From JBBQKQ01 sp043719155 (GTDB lineage: Bacteria; Patescibacteriota; Minisyncoccia; Phycocordibacterales; UBA5272): a DNA stretch of 11,815 nucleotides. Shown piece after piece: positions 1 through 5,115 of this stretch. Where the stretch lies: assembly GCA_043719155.1 (NCBI GenBank), contig JAYSUJ010000014.1, positions 1 through 11,815 of the forward strand, read 5' to 3'. The notes beneath the pieces were generated by a model. The model was not told the DNA's origin, ran no database searches, and saw only the letters and a program-made list of their open reading frames with translations. How positions within the stretch are numbered: the stretch's first letter is position 1; the number at the start of each line of letters is the position of its first letter. A program made the position numbers and the translations under genes.

Positions 1-3
1 AGT

Positions 4-98
4 GCTGGTCTTTGGAACTATCATCTGGATTTTGCAAATTAAATTGAAAACGGAATTTGGGAGTGGTTTTTAAATTCTTAAAAGGGAGCGGGTCTAAT
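4..98. repeat. Left copy of 95-bp terminal inverted repeat
   Basis: Positions 4-98 are the exact reverse complement of 11721-11815, 95 of 95 bases by eye. Homology stops inside the ATG at 97-99: the left copy continues with gttcag, the right copy with a different base. Read forward, frame 2 (2-73) gives a short hydrophobic then lysine-containing peptide ending in TAA, as in the C-terminus of a membrane protein. It is followed by a purine-rich aaaaggGAG stretch at 80-88. The repeat may therefore be part of a gene from elsewhere in the genome, the end of an insertion element, or a chimeric contig end. The inner border falls in the middle of the helicase gene. Confidence 0.95.
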
Positions 99-975
99 GT
101 TCAGAATTATAAACGAAATGAAAGGGACTTTAATATTAGATGAAGCCGACTTCAAACATTCAGATATGTCTTCAGATATGGTGAAAATTCTAAACACAGG
201 ATATCAAAAAGGAATGTCTGTTTTAAGGTCAGAAGGTAAAGGAACTTTTGAGGTCAAAGCATATGATGTGTATTGTCCAAAGATTGTTGCCACTCGGGAG
301 ACTTTCACTGATAAGGCACTTGAAAGTAGATTTTTAGTAGAAGAAATGGGTGTGAGAACTTTGCGAAAAGATATTCCTAGAACGCTTGGAGAAAACTTTT
401 TCCAAGATGCCCTTGAAATTAGAAATCAACTTTTGATGTGGCGTTTCAAAAACTATTTCTTGAACCTGGAAACCTCGTCAGAAATTATAGAGGGCATACA
501 TCCAAGATTAAATCAAATAGCCATTCCATTATTATCAATAATCAAAGATGAAAAAATAAAAGAAAACTTAAAAACTTTTATTAAAAAATATAATGTGGAA
601 TTAGTTGCCGACAGGGGTCTTTCTTGGGAAAGTGATATTGTTTTTGCTATTCTAAAATTAGAATATACCAATCTTACTCCCTCACTTACGGTCAAAGAAA
701 TAACTACGGAAGTTAATAATCAAATTGGAATCGGGGAGGAAACTTTAACTGCTAGAAAAATTGGATGGTATTTGCGTTCGAGACTACAATTAAAAACTTA
801 CAAAACTAGACGTGGGTATGTATTGGATTTCAAATTAAATCAAACCAAATTAAATTTTTGGAGAGAAAGGTTTGGGATTACCGAAAATGATATAAAAGGA
901 ATTGAAAATATAGATGTGAATATTGTGAATGATGTGGACATTATTATTGAAAAAGAAAATAAATTAAATTTTTAA
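97..975 (+). CDS. AAA+/SF3-like helicase of a mobile element, 5'-truncated
   Basis: This is the C-terminal part of a P-loop ATPase of the kind found in plasmid and phage primase-helicase proteins. Visible are a Walker B segment LILDEAD (residues 12-18), a sensor-1-like KIVATR (62-67), and ALESRFL (75-81), whose Arg may act as an arginine finger. The last third (about 200-265) has a winged-helix look, with RKIGWYLRSRL followed by RRGYVLDF. No Walker A is present: the family has over 100 residues before the Walker B strand, and here there are eleven. The sequence FRIINEMKGTLILDEADF looks native right up to the border of the inverted repeat, so ATG97 is probably an internal codon exposed by the repeat junction rather than the true start. 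An in-frame TAA at 79-81 inside the repeat blocks upstream extension. The gene following it starts 2 nt after its stop, suggesting translational coupling. Replicative helicase is an inference from family resemblance. Confidence 0.7.
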   Translation: MFRIINEMKGTLILDEADFKHSDMSSDMVKILNTGYQKGMSVLRSEGKGTFEVKAYDVYCPKIVATRETFTDKALESRFLVEEMGVRTLRKDIPRTLGENFFQDALEIRNQLLMWRFKNYFLNLETSSEIIEGIHPRLNQIAIPLLSIIKDEKIKENLKTFIKKYNVELVADRGLSWESDIVFAILKLEYTNLTPSLTVKEITTEVNNQIGIGEETLTARKIGWYLRSRLQLKTYKTRRGYVLDFKLNQTKLNFWRERFGITENDIKGIENIDVNIVNDVDIIIEKENKLNF

Positions 976-977
976 TT

Positions 978-1496
978 ATGGCAGAAATAAATAAAGGTGG
1001 TGTGAAAACTGAAGCAGGTAAAGCAATTTCCAAAATGAATGCTCTTAAACACGGCTTACTTTCTCGTGAGGTTTTACTGGAAGGCGATGATGAAAATCAG
1101 TTTTTATCCTTGCAAACAAAATTAAACAATGAACTTAACCCAATTGGAATGTTTGAAGAACTATTAGTGGACAGAATTGTGGGTAGTTTTTGGAGATTAA
1201 AAAGAGCATTAAATGTTGAAAAAAATACAATGGACTGGTATGCGTTAGAAGGCGATAAATTTGTTTTTACAGAAGAAACAAAAGAGCAAACTTTTAGAAA
1301 ACAGGTTAAAAATACTTTATCAAATGAAAGTATAGAAAATATCCTCCGTTACGAAACAACAATTGAGCGTAGTATTTTTAGGGCATTACACGAATTAGAA
1401 AGAATACAAGCCAAGAAGCAAGGTAAAATGGTTGATTTACCTGGTGTATTAGATATTTCAATGGAAGGTTCGTTTGGTAAAAACTTACCTGAATAA
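978..1496 (+). CDS. Conserved mobile-element protein, 'KTEAGKAISKMNALKHGL' family, function unknown
   Basis: This is a 172-aa, mostly helical, charged protein without signal peptide or membrane segment. The N-terminus (residues 8-30) has a Gly/Lys/Asn-rich motif, GVKTEAGKAISKMNALKHGL, and residues near 122-148 carry an ILRYETTIERSIFRALHELERIQ helix. I recognise both segments from a widespread family of short hypothetical proteins in phage- and transposon-associated regions. No function is known to me, and DNA binding by the basic N-terminus is only a guess. The start codon follows the helicase stop by 2 nt and has no Shine-Dalgarno, so translation is probably coupled. It belongs to the same co-directional array as the helicase fragment and the recombinase, which marks it as element cargo rather than a host gene. 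Confidence 0.75.
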   Translation: MAEINKGGVKTEAGKAISKMNALKHGLLSREVLLEGDDENQFLSLQTKLNNELNPIGMFEELLVDRIVGSFWRLKRALNVEKNTMDWYALEGDKFVFTEETKEQTFRKQVKNTLSNESIENILRYETTIERSIFRALHELERIQAKKQGKMVDLPGVLDISMEGSFGKNLPE

Positions 1497-1535
1497 ACGG
1501 TATTTCCCTATTGATTTCGTAGAGAAAAATAATTT

Positions 1536-2147
1536 ATGTCTAAATTAGAAGCAGATCGATGTAAAAAAATAGAAGTGTGGTGGTTGCTCAAAAATATTCA
1601 CAAAACTGGTGGTTATAAATCAACAAATATAAGTTGGGGTGAGAAAGGTAATATAAATATTGTGGTGAACCTTGTAGAGCCAAATAACTACATTGAATTT
1701 AACTATTCAATAATCCGAAATGGCTCTGATGAAAAACAAAGTTTTAATTATAAAACACAAATTGTTTTTACTTTTTGTCATTATGGTGGAAAAAGATATT
1801 GGTTTATATGTCCACTTACAACAGACGGAATTTATTGTGGTAAACGAGTAGGGGTATTATATCAAGCATATAACTATTTTGGATGTCGTCATTGCTCTAA
1901 ACTGACTTACTCTTCGAGAAAGAAAAATAAAAATTGCAGGTTTTCATATTTCAGTGAAATTTTTGACATTGAAGATGAACTGGAAAAAATTGAAAGCAAA
2001 CGGCACAATTATTCTTACCGTGGAAAACCAACAAAAGCAGGTAAGAAAATACAAAAACTTTATAGCCGAAAAATGATTGCATTTGCTGATTTTGAATTTC
2101 AAGAGAAGAAACTTAAAGGTCGATTGAGTATGAAAAAGATGTTATAA
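1536..2147 (+). CDS. Zinc-ribbon-like conserved hypothetical protein of mobile elements
   Basis: This is a 203-aa protein with a central cysteine-bearing segment: GGKRYWFIC (Cys92), then Cys101 after eight residues, and YFGCRHCSKLTYSS (Cys117 and Cys120). The C-x8-C ... C-x2-C arrangement fits one four-Cys zinc ribbon; Cys81 lies just outside it. The block 'GGxRYWFxCP ... CGxRVxxLY ... YFGCRHCxxLTY' is one I know from a common family of short proteins in bacterial mobile regions, with no assigned activity. The N-terminal 75 residues look like beta strands and the C-terminal 70 are strongly basic (many Lys/Arg), consistent with nucleic-acid binding, which is an inference. A weak purine-rich gagaaa precedes the start by about 12 nt. 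The next gene begins 5 nt after its stop. Confidence 0.75.
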   Translation: MSKLEADRCKKIEVWWLLKNIHKTGGYKSTNISWGEKGNINIVVNLVEPNNYIEFNYSIIRNGSDEKQSFNYKTQIVFTFCHYGGKRYWFICPLTTDGIYCGKRVGVLYQAYNYFGCRHCSKLTYSSRKKNKNCRFSYFSEIFDIEDELEKIESKRHNYSYRGKPTKAGKKIQKLYSRKMIAFADFEFQEKKLKGRLSMKKML

Positions 2148-2262
2148 TTATTATGCTAGACATCAATAATAATGACCTGGAAACATTAGTTTCCAGTGAG
2201 GTGCATTCAGTAAAAAACTTGGTGTCTAGCAATGCCTCGTCGTTATCTGATTGCACCTCATT
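2147..2262. repeat. Overlapping inverted repeats upstream of the recombinase
   Basis: Four palindromic pairings lie within about 115 bp. ATTATTAT (2147-2154) pairs with ATAATAAT (2166-2173). TGCTAGACATC (2154-2164) pairs with GGTGTCTAGCA (2221-2231) at 10 of 11 positions. CTGGAAAC (2177-2184) pairs perfectly with GTTTCCAG (2189-2196) around ATTA. AGTGAGGTGCATTCAG (2195-2210) pairs with CTGATTGCACCTCATT (2247-2262) at 14 of 16 positions. The second and fourth pairings cross, so as RNA they would form a pseudoknot or alternative folds; as DNA they resemble spaced protein-binding sites. The position before the recombinase suggests control of recombinase expression or an accessory recombination site. 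Confidence 0.65.
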
Positions 2263-2401
2263 GGGTGTTAGTGAACATCAAGAAGAAAAAGAAGATGTAT
2301 CTTTAAATAAATTGGCGGACATATTATTAGATATTTATATTACAAAAAAGAAATATGAAAATAACAATAGACAAGCGAAAGCGAGTGGTGATTTACGTTA
2401 G
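2153..2401 (+). CDS. Small hypothetical protein upstream of the recombinase
   Basis: This is an 82-aa ORF between the zinc-ribbon gene and the recombinase, overlapping the recombinase start by 47 nt in another frame. Its N-terminal half is low-complexity and Ser/Val-rich (LVSSEVHSVKNLVSSNASSL). The C-terminal half is a charged helix, KLADILLDIYITKKKYENNNR. A small ORF ending with a helix of this kind directly before, and overlapping, the serine recombinase is something I associate with related elements, so the C-terminal half is likely real coding sequence. The N-terminal half coincides with several palindromes (2147-2262), so part of its composition may reflect a DNA or RNA structure rather than protein selection. 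No Shine-Dalgarno is visible. Function is unknown; a recombination accessory role is possible from position alone. Confidence 0.5.
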   Translation: MLDINNNDLETLVSSEVHSVKNLVSSNASSLSDCTSLGVSEHQEEKEDVSLNKLADILLDIYITKKKYENNNRQAKASGDLR

Positions 2402-3890
2402 AGTTTCTAGCCACGAACAAGTGGAAGACGGAAACAGTCTAGTAACTCAAGAAAGGTTATGTCGCGAGTATTGCGAAAAACACAATTTAGAGGTTGCAAT
2501 TGTTTATGTTGAGCGTGGGGAAAGTGCAAAAACTGCCAACAGAACAGAACTTAAAAAACTTTTAGAATTTTGCTCTAACAAGAAAAACGAAATCTCTGGT
2601 TTAATAATTTATAAAATTGACCGGCTTTCAAGAAATACCGATGACTATTCTCAACTGCGTATTTTGATGAAAAAATATGAAGTGGAAATTATTTCTATAA
2701 CGGAAAAGTTTGAAGATACTCCAGTTGGGAGATTTATCGAAAACACAATGTCAAATGTAGCACAGTTTGACAATGATATTAGAACCGAAAGAAGTGTGAA
2801 TGGGATGAAGCAGTCTATTTTAGAAGGTCGCTATACATTTCGCCCACCTGTCGGCTATGAAAGAATTGTAGTTGATAAAAAAAATGATATTACTCCTTGT
2901 AAAAGAAATGCAAAATATATAATTAGAATTTTTGAACTTGCAAATAAAGGTTTTGGAACTTTGGAAGAAGTTAGACAGCAAGTAATAAAGGAAGGTCTTT
3001 TGCTAGATACTGGCAAAGCACCCTGTAAACAACATTTTTACGACATACTACGAAATAAACTTTATATTGGAATAATAGAAAAGTTTGGAGAGGAAAGACC
3101 AGGGCTATTTGAGACCGTTCTAAAAGACAAACAATTATTTTGGGAAGTTCAAAAAATTTTGAAAAACAATGGTATCAAATCTAAAACCAGAGAACTTGAT
3201 AACCCAGATTTTCCACTTCGCAGGTTTGTATTTAAGCCAGATATGTCTAAACCAATTACAGGAGGTGTTACGACTACCAAATATGTGAGATACCCAAAAT
3301 ATACTTTCCCTGGAAAAGGTAGCACAGGAATTTTAAACACAGAATTACATAACCTATTTTCAAAGTTTATGGACGAATATGCCATACCTAAAAAACATTT
3401 CACAAAATTAAAATCTAGTTTATTTACAAAGTTCAATGTTGCCACAATTGACCAGAGAAAAGCAATTGGTAAAGCCTCTGACAAATTAAAAGAGTTGCAA
3501 GAACGAGAAACTAAACTGGTGAACAAAAATCTTGATGGACTTATTTCTGACGATGTCTTCAAAAGACAAATGGAAAGTTTGCAATCTGATATTTATAAAT
3601 CTCAACAACAAATGCGAGATATAAATGATACAACCTATAATTTTGAAGAACTTTTAGAATTAGCGGAAAATTATCTAACAAAACCTAGTTCTGTTTGGAA
3701 TTCTAATATAACAATAGACCAAAAGATAAAATTACAATGGTGCAACTTCCCGAAAGGGATTACTTTTGATGGCAAAAGTCTTTGCACCAGTGAATTGTCT
3801 TTATTGCATAAGACTTTTTTGGAGAATTTGGACACGGAGTCCACTATGGTGTCAGTAGGTAGACTTGCACTACCGACCTTAGCTTTATGA
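2355..3890 (+). CDS. Large serine recombinase (site-specific integrase), C-terminus read from a tRNA gene
   Basis: The protein would cut and rejoin DNA through a phosphoserine link to integrate or excise the element. The 511-aa protein has an N-terminal resolvase domain (about 9-155) with YVRVSS (14-19; catalytic Ser18 by analogy with Ser10 of gamma-delta resolvase) and KIDRLSR (87-93). A recombinase domain follows (FRPPVGYERI from 162), then a zinc-ribbon-equivalent region (about 286-335), a coiled coil (about 366-422) and a tail. In the zinc-ribbon region the usual cysteines are replaced: FVFKPDMSKPITGG stands where families have FVxCxxCGKPLTGx. The ORF crosses into the antisense of the tRNA gene at codon 498, so the last 14 residues and the TGA stop are tRNA-derived, a classical sign of integration next to a tRNA 3' end. 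The start overlaps the preceding small ORF; a weak AAGAAA precedes it. Confidence 0.93.
   Translation: MKITIDKRKRVVIYVRVSSHEQVEDGNSLVTQERLCREYCEKHNLEVAIVYVERGESAKTANRTELKKLLEFCSNKKNEISGLIIYKIDRLSRNTDDYSQLRILMKKYEVEIISITEKFEDTPVGRFIENTMSNVAQFDNDIRTERSVNGMKQSILEGRYTFRPPVGYERIVVDKKNDITPCKRNAKYIIRIFELANKGFGTLEEVRQQVIKEGLLLDTGKAPCKQHFYDILRNKLYIGIIEKFGEERPGLFETVLKDKQLFWEVQKILKNNGIKSKTRELDNPDFPLRRFVFKPDMSKPITGGVTTTKYVRYPKYTFPGKGSTGILNTELHNLFSKFMDEYAIPKKHFTKLKSSLFTKFNVATIDQRKAIGKASDKLKELQERETKLVNKNLDGLISDDVFKRQMESLQSDIYKSQQQMRDINDTTYNFEELLELAENYLTKPSSVWNSNITIDQKIKLQWCNFPKGITFDGKSLCTSELSLLHKTFLENLDTESTMVSVGRLALPTLAL
3847..3890. other. Inferred attachment-site end of the integrated element (tRNA 3' half)
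   Basis: The recombinase frame continues into the 3' half of the tRNA gene and stops there, while the tRNA stays complete through CCA. This is what an integration at the tRNA 3' end leaves, so the element/chromosome junction should lie in or just beside this stretch. The other junction, which should repeat part of this sequence, would be left of the window and is not visible. A small inverted repeat GGAC/GTCC (3830-3833, 3839-3842) lies just outside. The exact crossover bases cannot be given. Confidence 0.5.
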
Positions 3891-3923
3891 GTGCTATGCT
3901 CTAACTACCTGAGCTATACTGAC
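3847..3923 (-). tRNA. tRNA with CAT anticodon (elongator Met, or Ile2 read by lysidine)
   Basis: The 77-nt gene folds as follows: acceptor GTCAGTA/TACTGAC (7 perfect pairs), D arm GCTC/GAGC with a 9-nt loop, anticodon loop CTCATAA with anticodon CAT, variable loop AGGTC, T stem GGTAG/CTACC, discriminator A, and an encoded CCA at 3849-3847. The first base pair is G1-C72, so it is not a usual bacterial initiator tRNA. Two oddities are visible. The innermost anticodon-stem pair is A31-A39, a mismatch, and the T loop is TGCAAGT, with G where T55 is usual. Choosing between elongator Met and Ile2 (CAT modified by TilS) is not possible here. A strong promoter precedes it. The serine recombinase ORF overlaps its 3' 44 nt on the opposite strand. 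Confidence 0.92.
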
Positions 3924-3936
3924 ATTTATAAAAAAC

Positions 3937-3964
3937 ATTATAACATAAAGTCTAACTTTATCAA
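3937..3964 (-). promoter_or_regulatory. Promoter of the tRNA gene
   Basis: Read on the minus strand, TTGATA (3964-3959) and TATAAT (3942-3937) are separated by 16 nt, and TGT directly precedes the -10 box, giving an extended -10. Initiation about 7 nt downstream would place the start a few bases before the tRNA 5' end at 3923. The promoter is back to back with that of pyrD. Confidence 0.8.
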
Positions 3965-3994
3965 TTTTTTTAACATGAAAAAAGTTTTTAAAAA

Positions 3995-4003
3995 TGCTAT
4001 AGT
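3995..4003 (+). promoter_or_regulatory. pyrD promoter, extended -10
   Basis: TG-C-TATAGT (TG at 3995-3996, hexamer 3998-4003) is a good extended -10 with no convincing -35 element. Six bases later comes GTTAC at 4010, the expected transcription start. The spacing from hexamer to GTTAC is the same as at pyrC. Confidence 0.65.
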
Positions 4004-4009
4004 ATTGTC

Positions 4010-4052
4010 GTTACTTCGGTAACTCAACCTTAACCTTCCCGAAAGGAAGAAA
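4010..4052 (+). promoter_or_regulatory. pyrD 5' leader with UUCG hairpin and Shine-Dalgarno-sequestering hairpin
   Basis: The predicted transcript starts directly with GTTAC-TTCG-GTAAC (4010-4023), a five-pair stem closed by a C(UUCG)G tetraloop. A second hairpin, CTTCC (4035-4039) with GGAAG (4045-4049), buries the ribosome-binding sequence three bases before the ATG at 4053. The CCCGAAAGGAA motif (4038-4048) recurs in the pyrC leader. Translational control of this gene by leader folding is plausible but inferred. Confidence 0.55.
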
Positions 4053-4961
4053 ATGAAGCAGTCATCAAAGTCACTATCTATGCGAATGCACCCTGACTTT
4101 AAAGTTGGGGCAGCAGCCGGAAGATGCAAGTCAGTTGGAGAGGTCAAACTCCTCACTGATTCAGTTGCAGAGTTTATCGTTTATGGTTCCATCACAACTT
4201 TTGCAAGAGATGGTAACCCGGGTATGACATACAATGGCCATTCCCTCAACTCGCTCGGACTCCCTAACCGGGGTCTGAAAGATTTGTTGGTCAATGGTCC
4301 AGACGCTGTTCGACTGGCCCATAGTGCAGGCAAGATCATCATCTTGAGTGTTGCTGGCTTTACTGTTTCCCAGTTCTTTGAACTGGCTCAGACGGCAAAA
4401 AGTCTAGGCTTTGATGGTGTTGAGTTCAACTTCGGTTGCCCCAACGTTGTCGACAGCTCTGACCGTAAGCCAATTTTTTCATTCGACCGACCACTTATGG
4501 TCCAGGTCCTTTTGAGAACTTTGGCAGAGGTTAAGGGCGACACAGATTTCTTTGTTGCAGCCAAGATGTCACCCATGTCTAACCCCATGGACATCTTGGA
4601 CACAGCAAAAGACTTTTCAACTCTAGCTCTCGATGCTGTCGTGACTCAGAACACTTTCCCGAACGGGTTGTTGTTCAATAAGGACGGAACACCGGAGATC
4701 GAGACTCCAGACGGTACTGGTTGGGCAGGCTTTGCTGGCCCCAGCATCAAGCCTATGGCCCTTGGCCAGGTAAGTCAGTGGAGACGGGCCTTGGACGCTT
4801 TTGGTGCAGGCCACATCGAAACCTGGGGTTGCGGCGGTGTCCAAGTTGGGCAAGACGCACGCGACTTAAGGCGAGCTGGTGCTGCTGTAGTACAAGTAGG
4901 CAATACCTACATCAACAGCATTCGTCCGGCCAAAGCTTTTCTTGACTTGTCTTGCAGCTAA
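4053..4961 (+). CDS. pyrD: Dihydroorotate dehydrogenase, class 1
   Basis: A cytosolic FMN enzyme, it oxidises dihydroorotate to orotate, the fourth step of UMP synthesis. The 302-aa protein is a TIM barrel of usual class 1 length with no membrane segment. SLNSLGLPN (64-72) is the substrate-loop motif. FNFGCPNV (125-132) holds Cys129, matching the catalytic-base cysteine of class 1A enzymes (family form NLSCPNV). AAKMSP (169-174) contains Lys171, and TQNTF contains Asn200. WGCGGV (258-263) followed by AGAAVVQVGNTY (275-286) is the FMN-phosphate site. No pyrK is nearby, which favours a stand-alone class 1A-like enzyme. ATG4053 has GGAAG close upstream; Met10 and Met12 are possible alternative starts. 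It has its own promoter and terminator although pyrC follows. Its base composition is much richer in G+C than the flanking blocks. Confidence 0.93.
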   Translation: MKQSSKSLSMRMHPDFKVGAAAGRCKSVGEVKLLTDSVAEFIVYGSITTFARDGNPGMTYNGHSLNSLGLPNRGLKDLLVNGPDAVRLAHSAGKIIILSVAGFTVSQFFELAQTAKSLGFDGVEFNFGCPNVVDSSDRKPIFSFDRPLMVQVLLRTLAEVKGDTDFFVAAKMSPMSNPMDILDTAKDFSTLALDAVVTQNTFPNGLLFNKDGTPEIETPDGTGWAGFAGPSIKPMALGQVSQWRRALDAFGAGHIETWGCGGVQVGQDARDLRRAGAAVVQVGNTYINSIRPAKAFLDLSCS

Positions 4962-4982
4962 AATAGAGCTGCAAACAACAAT

Positions 4983-5021
4983 AAAGTGGGACTCGAAAAT
5001 TCGAGCCCCACTTTTCTTTTT
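4983..5021 (+). terminator. Intrinsic terminator after pyrD
   Basis: AAAGTGGG (4983-4990) pairs with CCCACTTT (5007-5014) and CTCGA (4992-4996) with TCGAG (5001-5005) around AAAT, with one A/C mismatch between the two parts. A T-rich tail, ttttcttttt, follows. It separates the transcription units of pyrD and pyrC. Confidence 0.9.
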
Positions 5022-5051
5022 AGAATTAATTTTCATTTTTATAAAAAATTA

Positions 5052-5060
5052 TGTTAATAT
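5052..5060 (+). promoter_or_regulatory. pyrC promoter, extended -10
   Basis: TG-T-TAATAT (TG at 5052-5053, hexamer 5055-5060) is an extended -10 just after the pyrD terminator. Six bases downstream lies GTTAC at 5067, the same geometry as at pyrD. No clear -35 element is seen. Confidence 0.65.
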
Positions 5061-5066
5061 GCAACG

Positions 5067-5115
5067 GTTACGTCTGAAATTAGAAACTCCCAAAACCCGA
5101 AAAGGAAATGGGAAA
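5067..5115 (+). promoter_or_regulatory. pyrC 5' leader sharing motifs with the pyrD leader
   Basis: The leader starts GTTAC (5067-5071). It carries CCCGAAAAGGAA (5096-5107) 29 nt later, against 28 nt in pyrD. AAAGGAA (5101-5107) is the Shine-Dalgarno, 8 nt before ATG5116. TCCCA (5088-5092) can pair with TGGGA (5109-5113), enclosing that site in a loop. Confidence 0.5.

Noticed and set aside
1497..1535. Weak hairpin between the NALKHGL gene and the zinc-ribbon gene
   Set aside because: TTTCCCTA against TAGAGAAA has a mismatch and no T-tail; not distinguishable from chance in AT-rich sequence.
3830..3842. Hairpin GGAC/GTCC as a tRNA terminator
   Set aside because: On the minus strand it is a four-pair stem with no following T-run, so it does not qualify as an intrinsic terminator.
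4942..5115. Longer pyrC product starting at 4942
   Set aside because: The extension would translate the pyrD terminator and the pyrC promoter; homology and a Shine-Dalgarno both support ATG5116.
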